NCBI RefSeq assembly: GCF_000183725.1
Contig: NC_014762.1
Location: forward strand, 62,001-126,000
Source of the DNA: Sulfuricurvum kujiense DSM 16994
Lineage (GTDB): Bacteria; Campylobacterota; Campylobacteria; Campylobacterales; Sulfurimonadaceae
Direction: 5' to 3'
DNA: 64,000 bases
The notes beneath the pieces are model-generated. The model ran no database searches. It saw only the letters and a list, made by a program, of their open reading frames with translations, and was not told where the DNA came from. Each line of letters opens with the position of its first letter. Position 1 is the stretch's first letter. This document shows positions 1-8,407 of the stretch, in pieces. Both the position numbers and the translations under genes were made by a program.

Positions 1-192
1 GAACTTTACAGTGCCAGACGCCTCTCTCAGCAATTTTTCTTCGGAATTTCATACGGATTGGGAGGATTTATCGGAGCGATCGGAGCGGGGGCTCTCTATC
101 AGTATACCCCTTCTCTCTTATTCATCGGAGGCGCAATTGGCGCTTTGGGAGCTGCCTTGGCATTTAGATTGGATAAAAAACTTCGTTTTTAA
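1..192 (+). CDS. MFS transporter, C-terminal end (partial)
   Basis: The frame that is open from base 1 runs to a TAA at 190-192, giving the last 63 residues of a gene that starts left of the window. It holds two glycine-rich hydrophobic helices (GISYGLGGFIGAIGAGALY and SLLFIGGAIGALGAALAF) and a short basic tail (DKKLRF). That is the usual look of TM11-TM12 plus the cytoplasmic end of a major facilitator permease of the 3-phenylpropionate/nucleoside-symporter style. Substrate cannot be told. An ATG-initiated reading in another frame (11-202) overlaps it but has no membrane character and is rejected. The next gene is convergent, 6 bases away. Confidence 0.7.
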   Translation, partial: ELYSARRLSQQFFFGISYGLGGFIGAIGAGALYQYTPSLLFIGGAIGALGAALAFRLDKKLRF

Positions 193-198
193 GATTTC

Positions 199-1020
199 CT
201 AGTCTTCTTGTTTTACATGCGTAACCATTTGAGGAAACGGAATCGATATGCCGTTTTTATCAAACTCCAGCTTTACCGCTTCGGTCATCTCAAACATACC
301 GTCCCAATAATGCTCTACCGCTACCCACGGACGGGCGAAAATTTGTACCGAATTCTGGGCTAGTGCACCTACCGCGACAACGGGAGCAGGATCTGCCAAA
401 ACTTTCGGGTTGGAAATGAGAACATTCATGATCACCTCTTTGGCCAATTTCAGGTCATCTTTGTAATCGATATCGAAGACCATATCGATCCGGCGTTTCT
501 CATTTCCGGTATAGTTGATAATGTTCCCGGCGATAAGGGCTCCGTTGGGGATAATGATCGAGCGGTTATCTGCCGTTGTCAACGTCGTCGAAAAGAGGTT
601 AATGGCCTTGACCGTTCCCATCACCCCTGAGACTTCGATAAAATCGCCTACTTTGAAAGGGCGGAAGAAGATAATCAAAACGGCTGCACCGACATTCGCT
701 AATGTATCCTTCAGCGCAAGCCCGATCGCAAGACCGGCGGCACCGAAAACCGCTACAAATGAGGTCGTGTTAATACCGATATTGCTTGCCGCCGCAACAA
801 TCAAGGCGATCATCAGCGCTACATACAGGGCATTTGCCGAAAACGATATCAACGTCTCATCCACACGGGACTTCTCCATCGCTTTACGCATCAATACAAT
901 TATTTTTCGTATAATCCATCTTCCGATAAAGAAAATGGCAAGTGCGCCTAAAATTTTTACTCCATAGTCGGTTGCATACTCAAGGGCACGCTCCGTATAA
1001 TATTCCATTTTCTGCAGCAT
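199..1020 (-). CDS. Small-conductance mechanosensitive channel, MscS family
   Basis: 273 residues, close to the 286 of E. coli MscS. MscS channels open under membrane tension and release solutes during hypo-osmotic shock. Three hydrophobic segments lie at about residues 17-38, 62-85 and 89-118. The third is the Gly/Ala-rich pore helix (GAAGLAIGLALKD), followed by the beta-domain signature FFRPFKVGDFIEV and the cytoplasmic vestibule. The start is the ATG at 1020; an alternative in-frame ATG lies four codons later. It stands alone between a convergent MFS gene and an upstream nitroreductase on the same strand (13-base gap), so the two may be co-transcribed. Confidence 0.9.
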   Translation of the reverse strand: MLQKMEYYTERALEYATDYGVKILGALAIFFIGRWIIRKIIVLMRKAMEKSRVDETLISFSANALYVALMIALIVAAASNIGINTTSFVAVFGAAGLAIGLALKDTLANVGAAVLIIFFRPFKVGDFIEVSGVMGTVKAINLFSTTLTTADNRSIIIPNGALIAGNIINYTGNEKRRIDMVFDIDYKDDLKLAKEVIMNVLISNPKVLADPAPVVAVGALAQNSVQIFARPWVAVEHYWDGMFEMTEAVKLEFDKNGISIPFPQMVTHVKQED

Positions 1021-1032
1021 CAGATTCCCCTT

Positions 1033-1653
1033 TTAGCGGTATTGAACAATCTGTTTCAGTTCAAGCCGTTTTTGCTCGCTTTGCGGATTCACCCGATATC
1101 CGAATGCACATATCACGGCGACACTGTGTCCGTACTCAAGATCCAAAATCGCTTCGACCGACTCTTTGTCAAACCCCTCAATCGGACAACTGTCTATTTT
1201 GAGAGTTGCCGCATAGGTCATCATATTGGACATGGCGATATAACACTGTTTGGCCGTCCAGTTTTCCAGCAAGACCTCATCGCACTCAATCGGTTCAAGA
1301 TAGTTTTTATAAACACCCATATAGGTGTCCACTGCATCCTGAGGAAGACCTCGTCGCTCAAACATTTTCCGTACATAAGGGGTACCGCTTCGTACCGTAT
1401 CGTTGTCCGTAGTAAACACGACCAATTCAGAACACTCTGTAATCTGATTTTGGTTCCAGCAGGCACTTTTAAGCGCTTTGCGCAGGGCGGGTTTGCGGAC
1501 GACGATCAATCTCCACGGCTCCATCCCAAACGATGAGGGAGACATTCGGGCGACTTCCAGAAGAGCGTCAAACTCCTCTTGAGGAATCTGTTTTTCGATA
1601 TCAAATTTTTTGCAGGCGTGGCGAAACGCCATCGCTTCGGTGAATTCAGACAT
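1033..1653 (-). CDS. NAD(P)H-dependent nitroreductase family flavoprotein
   Basis: 206 residues from the ATG at 1653, which has a purine-rich AAAGGCAAAG upstream. An earlier in-frame ATG at 1704 would add 17 residues from repeat-like DNA and is less likely. The N-terminal RHACKKFD and the MSPSSFGMEPWRLIVV segment are the FMN-binding signatures of the NfsB/FRase I-like nitroreductases, and a C-terminal glycine/hydrophobic stretch (HSVAVICAFGYR) completes the fold. Such enzymes reduce nitroaromatics, quinones or flavins with NAD(P)H; the physiological substrate cannot be told from sequence. Confidence 0.88.
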   Translation of the reverse strand: MSEFTEAMAFRHACKKFDIEKQIPQEEFDALLEVARMSPSSFGMEPWRLIVVRKPALRKALKSACWNQNQITECSELVVFTTDNDTVRSGTPYVRKMFERRGLPQDAVDTYMGVYKNYLEPIECDEVLLENWTAKQCYIAMSNMMTYAATLKIDSCPIEGFDKESVEAILDLEYGHSVAVICAFGYRVNPQSEQKRLELKQIVQYR

Positions 1654-1679
1654 TCTTTGCCTTTTTATTATATTAACGC

Positions 1680-1792
1680 CAGCAGAACAACACCCAAAGG
1701 GCACGTGAGTTCCGCTTGGCTACGCTAACGCTGTGTTCGGCTCAGCGCGGCACTCGCGCACAGCATGCCGTGCTTTTTTTCTAGTAGCTTTG
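1680..1792 (-). repeat. GC-rich structured repeat, possible divergent family Y copy
   Basis: Read on the minus strand this stretch has a GGCA...TGCC hairpin, then AGCGTTAGCGTAGCC. These are followed by a stem GCGGAAC/GTTCTGC closing an inner hairpin GCCCTTTGGGT. The same inner hairpin (GCCCTTTGGGT) occurs in the family Y repeat at 19418-19517, and AGCGTAGC...CGG...CCTTT occurs in the one at 62833-62903. It overlaps the 3' end of the DUF309 gene, so the last residues of that protein are encoded by repeat DNA. Assignment to family Y is tentative. Confidence 0.4.
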
Positions 1793-2117
1793 CTATTTTA
1801 ACGTAGAGTTCTTTATGGGGGGTAACAAGATTTTCCAAAAGAGAAAAATATTTCAGATAGGTTTGCCATGCCTTCGCCGAAGCTTCTTTCCGCCCTCGCT
1901 TTGCCAATTCGAAACTGACTGCGGCATTAATAAACCCTTTCCAAAGCCGCACTTCATTATTATCTTCAAAACGTCTCGGATACCACAAGGGTTCCAAGTC
2001 TTCGTGCGCATCGTAATAACGCCCTTCACTGATGGAGAGGACAAACGCCTCACACGACTCTGTTATACCCGTAGGTTCCGTCGCCAATACCCTCTCCCTC
2101 CCCTCAGACTGATACAT
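1725..2117 (-). CDS. DUF309-like protein
   Basis: 130 residues. The core YYDAHEDLEPLWYPRR...LWKGFINAAVSFELAKRGR matches the DUF309 pattern: a helical domain with conserved His, Glu, Trp and a GLIQ-like segment. The function is unknown. The start codon lies inside the preceding rhodanese-like gene (55-base overlap), which suggests translational coupling. The last ~15 residues (CASAALSRTQR) come from a GC-rich palindromic stretch and are probably an acquired tail. No catalytic motif is recognisable. Confidence 0.65.
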   Translation of the reverse strand: MYQSEGRERVLATEPTGITESCEAFVLSISEGRYYDAHEDLEPLWYPRRFEDNNEVRLWKGFINAAVSFELAKRGRKEASAKAWQTYLKYFSLLENLVTPHKELYVKIAKLLEKKHGMLCASAALSRTQR

Positions 2118-2371
2118 ACATGATTCGGAAACTTCGCTCTAAACTCTTTCAGTCGCTCTTTGGATGATTTTCCCGTGTCACAGTAGAAAACGAAGACGCT
2201 CCCTTCCGGCTCGTTTTTAAGCAGCGGAGGTGCGTACAGGGTCGTCTCAATCCCATCGATCGGACTTAGAATCGTATCGATCAGCAGCACTTTTATTCCT
2301 TGCGATTCTAACGCCTGTTTGTTATGAAGAAACTCTTCTTGCGTCCATTCATCGACACTCAAATCGACCAT
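2063..2371 (-). CDS. Rhodanese-like domain protein
   Basis: 102 residues. VFVFYCDTGKSSKERLKEF followed by ISLRGGRGYW resembles the active-site loop and C-terminal helix of rhodanese sulfurtransferases, with Cys in FYCDTGKSS as the likely persulfide carrier. The N-terminal part (IKVLLIDTILSPIDGIETTLY) is a divergent version of the usual LIDVR...GHIPGA segment. It is cytoplasmic with no signal peptide. It overlaps the DUF309 gene downstream and is divergent from the helicase gene (82-base gap). A role in sulfur transfer is inferred from the family only. Confidence 0.65.
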   Translation of the reverse strand: MVDLSVDEWTQEEFLHNKQALESQGIKVLLIDTILSPIDGIETTLYAPPLLKNEPEGSVFVFYCDTGKSSKERLKEFRAKFPNHVCISLRGGRGYWRRNLRV

Positions 2372-2453
2372 CGGTTTTTCCTACACTATTTTTTTGAGAG
2401 TTTAGCAAAGCTATAAAGGCTTTAGCCTTAGGATTTTAGGCTACACTTACGCT

Positions 2454-5276
2454 ATGGCAAAGAAAAAGAAAAAAATGATCAAACTCAATCAATCCATCCG
2501 CCATTTTTTCGGTGATGAAGGATTTGACGAAGGGATAGAACGGGTTCCGACCGATGTGCTCGTTGCCCTGGCCCATACGCTGGGCGTATTTAACGGAACG
2601 ACCGATAAAACCGGTTTAATCAAAACGTTTCGTCGCATATGGTCGGAAGGGGAGAGCGACAATCGTGAGATGATCGTCTCTTTTTTCAAACACGAGGGGA
2701 AAATCTACCCCAATCCGAAACCCAAAGAGAAACCGCACGAGCGGGAAGAAAAAATCAACGAGATGCTGGAAGGTTTTGACATCACACCCGAAGAGCGCCG
2801 GGCATTGCATGCTTCGTTTATCGATATACGTACCCGAAAAATTACCCCCGAGAAAATAGCCTCCAAGTTGGAGCACATCCGCTATACACGAAAGCGCGAG
2901 CAGCTCGAAAAAGCGTTAGAGGGAAAATTCAATTTCGACGATTCACTGGAGTATTATGCTTCGATCACTTATCACATCGATACCGAAATATTTACGAAAA
3001 TTCATATCCTTAAAACCGCTCCGCTGAATGAAAAACGGCTCCATGAAGAGAGCATCGAGGTATTGGTTCCGGAGATTACCGAACTAAAAACGGCACTAAC
3101 AACTCAAAAACAGGAACAAACCAATCTGTTTTTATCCTCGCTTAATTTATCCGATCACCGCTATCTAACCAAAGAGCAAATTATCGCTTCGCTTAAAAGT
3201 GCTCCCCCCTCTACACAAACCTACGGTACCCTCAGTGTAGAGATTTTACGCGATGTTTTGGCGCGACATCTGCACACTCCTCTTACCTCGGTTACTAACG
3301 ATGATTTGATTGTTGAGATTGACAAACAGCTTCATCTGCCGCATCGGATCGAACCGCTGGAATATACGCTGTCGCTTCATTTGGATATTCATGAGCTGAG
3401 CCGACAAATCTGGAATGAAGAAGAGCTTACCATTACAACGATGGTAGAAGAACAAAGTATTCAGGAAGAGCGGATTTTTTTGCAAGAACTTGAGCACCTC
3501 GTCGAAGAGTGCCGCACCCGCTCAAAACTTTTAGAGATCGATGACGAATCGCTTTATGAGATCGTGTATGAACTATTGCTCCCTTATCTTACTCTGACGC
3601 CGCATATCAGTTCTAAAACCTCTCGACGGGTACTGTTCGCCTATGATCAGCGAATTGCGGGGGAACTGCTCAAACGTCAGCGCCAAGCGCTCCTTGCCCG
3701 AACGGTTCGCGATTTTAAAAACCTTTTCCCTCTGGCACGCTCGCTTCGACGACGCCTTATTTTCCACACGGGACCGACGAACAGCGGTAAAACCTATACG
3801 GCGTTTCAGCAGCTGAAAAAGGCGGGGACGGGATACTATCTTGCCCCATTGCGTTTGTTAGCGCTGGAGGGATATGAGAACCTTAGAGAACAGGGGGTCA
3901 GTGCATCGTTGATTACCGGAGAAGAACAGCTCCTCGATGAAGACGCAACCCACATCAGCTCCACCATCGAGATGCTCAGTTTTGAGAGCGAAGTCGACTG
4001 CTGCGTTATCGATGAGGTTCAGATGATCGATGACCGGGACCGCGGATGGGCATGGGCGAATGCTATTATCGGTGCCCCTGCCAAAACCGTCATCATGACG
4101 GGATCACCGAATGCAAAAGAGGCGATTATCGCATTGGCCGAATATCTGGGCGAGCCGCTGGAGATAATCGAATTCGAACGTAAAAATCCATTGGAACTTT
4201 TGAAATCACCGACGCCGATCACCGCGATTGAGCCGAAAACCGCCGTTATCGCGTTTACCCGTTCCAACGCTCTTCGTTTGAAACAGCAGCTTTCAAAAAC
4301 GTATCGGACCAGTGTTATCTACGGAAATCTTAGCCCTGAAGTACGCCGGGAAGAGGCGCGCCGTTTCCGCGAGGGTGAGACTGATATTCTAGTCGCCACC
4401 GATGCGATCAGCATGGGGCTGAATTTGCCGATCAAAACACTGCTGTTTTCCAAAGCGGACAAATTTGACGGCCAGAACCAGCGCAATCTCACCGCTACCG
4501 AAGTGCGGCAGATTTCGGGCAGGGCAGGGCGCTACGGACTGAGTGAGAAGGGATATGTCGGGGCTCTCACCGCCGATGTTCTTAAAACGATCAGTTCCCT
4601 TTTTACCAAAGCGATCGAACCGATTGTATTGCCGTTTAACGTGATGGCCAACTTTGATCACATCATGCTCGTTTCCAATATTTTGGAAGAAAAATCTCTC
4701 TCAAATATCGTCGATTTCTTTGTCCGGAACATGAAATTCGAAGGGCCGTTCCGTGCAGCGAATCTCGAATCGATGCAGGAAGCTTCCGCTATCGTAGACC
4801 GCTACGATCTGGATATGCGGACCAAATACACCCTTGCGACCGCACCCCTTTCAACCTCATCGCCTTTGGTTATGGCGGCATTTGAACGCTATGTCAGGGC
4901 ACTAGAGCAGAAAAAACCGATCGCCTATATTCCCCCGCAGCGTTTGGGACTTCATGCACTATCGATGGAAGAGCTTCAAGAAGCGGAAGATCGGATCAAA
5001 GAGATCAGTCTCTATTTATGGCTTTCATATCGTTTGGGAGAATTTTTTGTTGATGCGGAGAAAGCGCGGACATTTCGGGGAGAACTCAACCGATTTATCG
5101 AAAATTCTCTTCAACAAAGCCATTTTGTCCCCCGCTGTAAAACCTGCGGAAAACCACTCGCACCGAATGCTGAATTTTCGATTTGTCAAAGCTGTTTTAA
5201 TAACCTGAACCGTTCCAAAGCTCAACAAGCACGCTCTAATCCTGCAGAGAAAAAGTACTCTTCAAAGCGCCGTTAG
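2454..5276 (+). CDS. SUV3-like DEAD/DEAH-box RNA helicase
   Basis: 940 residues. The N-terminal ~430 residues are helical and charged. The helicase core follows: motif I GPTNSGKTYTA (about 441-451), Ia LAPLRLLALEGYE, II DEVQM (about 523-527), III TGSPNA, then the C-terminal RecA domain with ATDAISMGLNLP and QISGRAGRYG. This motif set is typical of the SUV3 (mitochondrial degradosome) helicase group rather than RhlB/DeaD. The C-terminus has a zinc-ribbon-like CxxC...CxxC (CKTCGKPLAP...CQSC) and a basic tail. A role in RNA unwinding or decay is inferred from the family. The 3' end overlaps the convergent HD-GYP gene by 15 bases. Confidence 0.85.
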   Translation: MAKKKKKMIKLNQSIRHFFGDEGFDEGIERVPTDVLVALAHTLGVFNGTTDKTGLIKTFRRIWSEGESDNREMIVSFFKHEGKIYPNPKPKEKPHEREEKINEMLEGFDITPEERRALHASFIDIRTRKITPEKIASKLEHIRYTRKREQLEKALEGKFNFDDSLEYYASITYHIDTEIFTKIHILKTAPLNEKRLHEESIEVLVPEITELKTALTTQKQEQTNLFLSSLNLSDHRYLTKEQIIASLKSAPPSTQTYGTLSVEILRDVLARHLHTPLTSVTNDDLIVEIDKQLHLPHRIEPLEYTLSLHLDIHELSRQIWNEEELTITTMVEEQSIQEERIFLQELEHLVEECRTRSKLLEIDDESLYEIVYELLLPYLTLTPHISSKTSRRVLFAYDQRIAGELLKRQRQALLARTVRDFKNLFPLARSLRRRLIFHTGPTNSGKTYTAFQQLKKAGTGYYLAPLRLLALEGYENLREQGVSASLITGEEQLLDEDATHISSTIEMLSFESEVDCCVIDEVQMIDDRDRGWAWANAIIGAPAKTVIMTGSPNAKEAIIALAEYLGEPLEIIEFERKNPLELLKSPTPITAIEPKTAVIAFTRSNALRLKQQLSKTYRTSVIYGNLSPEVRREEARRFREGETDILVATDAISMGLNLPIKTLLFSKADKFDGQNQRNLTATEVRQISGRAGRYGLSEKGYVGALTADVLKTISSLFTKAIEPIVLPFNVMANFDHIMLVSNILEEKSLSNIVDFFVRNMKFEGPFRAANLESMQEASAIVDRYDLDMRTKYTLATAPLSTSSPLVMAAFERYVRALEQKKPIAYIPPQRLGLHALSMEELQEAEDRIKEISLYLWLSYRLGEFFVDAEKARTFRGELNRFIENSLQQSHFVPRCKTCGKPLAPNAEFSICQSCFNNLNRSKAQQARSNPAEKKYSSKRR

Positions 5277-6266
5277 AGCATCACTATGCTGCTGCATTTT
5301 GATAAATGAGTCAACCAGCACCATATCCAGATGATGCTGCATCGTTTTTTTCATTAACAGCAGCGTATCGTAGGAACTCATCCTCTCTTTATAGGAACGT
5401 TGTGTAGAAAGGGCGTCAAATACATCACAGACTGCAATAATACGGGCAAAAAGCGTTATGCTGTTTCCCATAAGCCCGTCGGGATAGCCGCTCCCGTCAA
5501 GTTTTTCATGATGGTGGCGAATCCCGTCTAAAATCCGATTATCGCGAATTCCTATTTTTAAAGCGATTGTATGGCCATAGAGAGGATGATGTTTCATTTC
5601 ATCAAATTCATCCTCAGTCAACCGCCCTTTTTTGTTCGTTATTTTCGGATCGACTCTGCTTTTTCCCAAATCATGAAGCAAGGCTGACATCCCAAGTTCC
5701 TGAAGGGTTATGGAATTTAGTTCCAAATACGATCCAAGACTCAGAGAATAGATGCAAACGTTAATCGAATGGGTATGGGTATAGTAATCGTACGCGGTAA
5801 TTTTAATCATCGATTCGATTGCATGCGTATCGCTGAAAATCGTATTGACGAATGTATTGACTACTTTTTTGGTTTTAGGGACATTTTCAAGCTCTTCGGG
5901 ATTTTCAAACATTTCGTCCAAAATAACCGATGCCTGACGATAAATTATGGCTGCTTTTTTTATAACAGGAATATGTTCGTTTCGTGCAACCGCCTGCGCG
6001 ATTTTATCGACAAAAATATTGTATGCCTCAAGATCGGATTGACGAACATAGATTGCATGCCGGCTATCAATTTCTATTTTTATATCCGAATTGATAGGGA
6101 TGTGCTTTGACAACAATAAGGTTTTTTCCGTGAGTTTTCCCTCTGCCATGAAGAGATCAAACTCCAGTACGTCACCGATGTCCAAAAGCCATTTTTCAAT
6201 CTCTACGTACATGATATTTGGTCTTTCATCATGCCGTCGAACAATGCGTACTTTTCTGACGTCCAT
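5262..6266 (-). CDS. HD-GYP domain c-di-GMP phosphodiesterase
   Basis: 334 residues. The N-terminal ~130 residues form a divergent sensory or dimerisation region. The HD-GYP domain follows, with YYTHTHSINVCIYSL, HDLGKSRVD (HD metal ligands), KHHPLYGH, IRHHHEKLDGSGYP (GYP motif) and CDVFDALSTQRSYK. All metal and GYP residues are present, so hydrolysis of c-di-GMP is expected. It is the last gene of a minus-strand cluster that runs yajQ, HD-GYP, HTH, HD-GYP. The two HD-GYP proteins are clear paralogues along their whole length, so the pair arose by duplication around the HTH gene. Confidence 0.92.
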   Translation of the reverse strand: MDVRKVRIVRRHDERPNIMYVEIEKWLLDIGDVLEFDLFMAEGKLTEKTLLLSKHIPINSDIKIEIDSRHAIYVRQSDLEAYNIFVDKIAQAVARNEHIPVIKKAAIIYRQASVILDEMFENPEELENVPKTKKVVNTFVNTIFSDTHAIESMIKITAYDYYTHTHSINVCIYSLSLGSYLELNSITLQELGMSALLHDLGKSRVDPKITNKKGRLTEDEFDEMKHHPLYGHTIALKIGIRDNRILDGIRHHHEKLDGSGYPDGLMGNSITLFARIIAVCDVFDALSTQRSYKERMSSYDTLLLMKKTMQHHLDMVLVDSFIKMQQHSDALTAL

Positions 6267-6272
6267 AGTTGT

Positions 6273-6896
6273 CTAACGCAGCAAATCCGAATAATCGTAT
6301 TCGGAAGGGTTTAAAAAAATTTTCCCCTCACGTACAGTGAGCCGTATGTCATTTTCCCTCAATGCTTCAAACCGGTTTTTTATTTTTTTCTTCTCTTTAT
6401 CGCTGTAGCGTTTGAGCTTTAAAAAAGATTTGAGCGAAACCCACTCTTCTTCATTCCCCTCTACAACATCGGCATTAATGGCATCTACACCTTTCGCTTC
6501 TTCCATAACGGCATCAACGGAAGCATGGGCAAGGAATTTTGTCGCTACAACATGCAAAACGCTGCGTAACTGGGCATCCCGCTCTTTGTATATCTGCTCG
6601 ACTTTAATCCGCTCATCAATTAGCATTTGCTCCCGCTGATCCCGTAAGCGATTGGTCTCTTTCTCAAGAACATCTACTTTTTCACGGAGCCGTTCATTCT
6701 CCTGCTCAATATACTGAGTATATCGTGCATCACTCGCAACTGTTGTTGAAGTGCCGCTCTTCGCCGATTCGACAGCAACATATTTAACCCCGTTGTCCAC
6801 AATACAATCCAAACTTCCGCGGCGTATACGGTTGTGGATCGCTTCTTTAGAAACGTTGAAATATTCCGCCGCATCGGCAATTGTCATTTTTTTCAT
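6273..6896 (-). CDS. HTH (MerR/excisionase-like) DNA-binding protein with coiled coil
   Basis: 207 residues. Residues 1-45 (MTIADAAEYFNVSKEAIHNRI) form a MerR/HTH_17-type DNA-binding head. Residues ~65-105 are a heptad-rich coiled coil (ENERLREKVDVLEKETNRL), followed by a C-terminal domain that I do not recognise. It may belong to a Campylobacterales-specific DUF family. Its start overlaps the stop of the upstream HD-GYP gene (ATGA), and its stop lies 6 bases before the next HD-GYP gene, so all three are very probably one operon. A role as the operon's regulator or as a c-di-GMP-responsive factor is inference from position only. Confidence 0.75.
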   Translation of the reverse strand: MKKMTIADAAEYFNVSKEAIHNRIRRGSLDCIVDNGVKYVAVESAKSGTSTTVASDARYTQYIEQENERLREKVDVLEKETNRLRDQREQMLIDERIKVEQIYKERDAQLRSVLHVVATKFLAHASVDAVMEEAKGVDAINADVVEGNEEEWVSLKSFLKLKRYSDKEKKKIKNRFEALRENDIRLTVREGKIFLNPSEYDYSDLLR

Positions 6897-7846
6897 GATT
6901 TTCCTTGCTTGTGTAACATTTTGATAAATGAATTCACGATATCCATATCCAAATGACCTACCATCTGTTGTTTCATCAATTGCAATGATTCAAAAGAGGT
7001 CATCGGATCTTTGTACGAGCGCTTGGTCGATAGGGCGTCAAAAACATCACACGTACCGATTATTCGGGCAAATTGGCTGATCTGATCTCCTTTAAGGTTA
7101 TCGGGATAGCCGCCTCCCTCGATCTTTTCATGATGATGACGGATACCGGTCAAAATACGTTCATCCGTGATACCCAGAGCCAATGCAATCTCATGACCGA
7201 GCGACGGATGATGTTTCATTTGAGCGAACTCCTCATCGGTGAGTTTACCGTTTTTGTTGATAATCTCATAATCCACTTTACTTTTCCCTAAATCGTGCAA
7301 AACTGCCGCCATTCCCAGCACTTCCAACTCTTTTCCGCTGATCCCCAAAAATGCACCGAGACTAAGCGTATAGATACTGACGTTAATGGAATGGGTATGG
7401 GTATAGTAATCATGTGCCGTAATCTTCATCAACGATTCAACGGCACTGCTGTCATTCAGTATGATTTCGATAAAGCTGTTGACAACCGGTTGAACGTTTT
7501 TAACATTCTCCAGCGATTCGGGATTTTTAAACATCGAATCTATCGCTTCGGTCGCTTTTTCATAAACCAATCGAGCTTTTTGTTCTGTCGAAATTTCCCT
7601 GTTTCGTGCAATACTTTGGAGCTGCTTATCGACAAATACTTTGTATCGGTCCTCTTCTTCTTCGGAGATATACAGTGTTTCGATTTCGCGAAGCCGTACT
7701 TTTGCATTTCCGTCTACCGCACTGTCGCTTTGTAAAAAAAGGGTCATATGAGTTTTTGTTTCATTGGTCAAAAAAAGATTAAAGTCGATTTGCGATCCTT
7801 CGGTAATCAGCCGTTTATCGATTCGCTTGTACTTTTTTTGCTTCAT
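6893..7846 (-). CDS. HD-GYP domain c-di-GMP phosphodiesterase (paralogue)
   Basis: 317 residues, paralogous to the protein at 5262-6266. The conserved blocks are YYTHTHSINVSIYTL, HDLGKSKVDYE, KHHPSLGHEIAL, IRHHHEKIEGGGYP and CDVFDALSTKRSYK, so all HD and GYP residues are kept. The N-terminal ~125 residues form an uncharacterised regulatory region. The ATG at 7846 follows the yajQ stop region by 9 bases and the stop overlaps the next start, placing it inside a four-gene operon. c-di-GMP hydrolysis is expected from the family. Confidence 0.92.
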   Translation of the reverse strand: MKQKKYKRIDKRLITEGSQIDFNLFLTNETKTHMTLFLQSDSAVDGNAKVRLREIETLYISEEEEDRYKVFVDKQLQSIARNREISTEQKARLVYEKATEAIDSMFKNPESLENVKNVQPVVNSFIEIILNDSSAVESLMKITAHDYYTHTHSINVSIYTLSLGAFLGISGKELEVLGMAAVLHDLGKSKVDYEIINKNGKLTDEEFAQMKHHPSLGHEIALALGITDERILTGIRHHHEKIEGGGYPDNLKGDQISQFARIIGTCDVFDALSTKRSYKDPMTSFESLQLMKQQMVGHLDMDIVNSFIKMLHKQGKS

Positions 7847-7855
7847 TTAAAACTC

Positions 7856-8353
7856 TTATCTAAAGTTATCAAATACGAGAGGGGCTTCCCACTCCATACC
7901 TTTAATAGCGGCCATGATCTTTTGAAGCTCATCGATCTGTTTGGACTTGACGCGGATATGTTCCCCCTCAATCTGCGCTGTTGCTTTGGTCTTGAGGTTT
8001 TTGATCTCAGCGACAATCTTTTTCGCCTCTTTGGCATCGATCGTATCGACAATCTTATAGGTCGCTTTGCGGGCTCCGCCGCTGGCGTCTTCGGTTTTTA
8101 GTTCATTAAGAGCTTTGGATGAAAGACCCCGTTTGATCAGTTTTCCGATCACTATATCTTTAAGAGCATCGAGTTTGTTATCGCTGGAAGCGAGGAGGAT
8201 GAGTTGTTTTTCTTTTTCACGGTAATTGATTTCATAAGTGATCCCTTTGAAATCATAACGCCCGATTACCTCTTTTTCGGCTTGGGCGATCGCGTCTTTA
8301 AACGCTTGCAGATCAATTTTTGCGGAGATATCAAGAGAGTGTTCTGATGCCAT
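7856..8353 (-). CDS. yajQ: YajQ family nucleotide-binding protein
   Basis: 165 residues, the family's usual length. The start MASEHSLDISAKID, the FKGITYEI segment and the C-terminal VRVKSK-type motif (HIRVKSKQIDELQ...VFDNFR) are diagnostic. YajQ proteins have two ferredoxin-like folds and bind nucleotides; some homologues are reported c-di-GMP effectors. Here it is the first gene of an operon with two c-di-GMP phosphodiesterases, a neighbourhood that fits a c-di-GMP-related role. That last step is inference. Confidence 0.93.
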   Translation of the reverse strand: MASEHSLDISAKIDLQAFKDAIAQAEKEVIGRYDFKGITYEINYREKEKQLILLASSDNKLDALKDIVIGKLIKRGLSSKALNELKTEDASGGARKATYKIVDTIDAKEAKKIVAEIKNLKTKATAQIEGEHIRVKSKQIDELQKIMAAIKGMEWEAPLVFDNFR

Positions 8354-8407
8354 ACTAACGTCCTAAAACAATTATATTTTATAACATTAGTATAACACAC
8401 TTTAAAA

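Noticed and set aside
11-202. A 63-residue protein at the left edge
   Set aside because: It overlaps the frame open from base 1, which has clear membrane-transporter character; this one has none.
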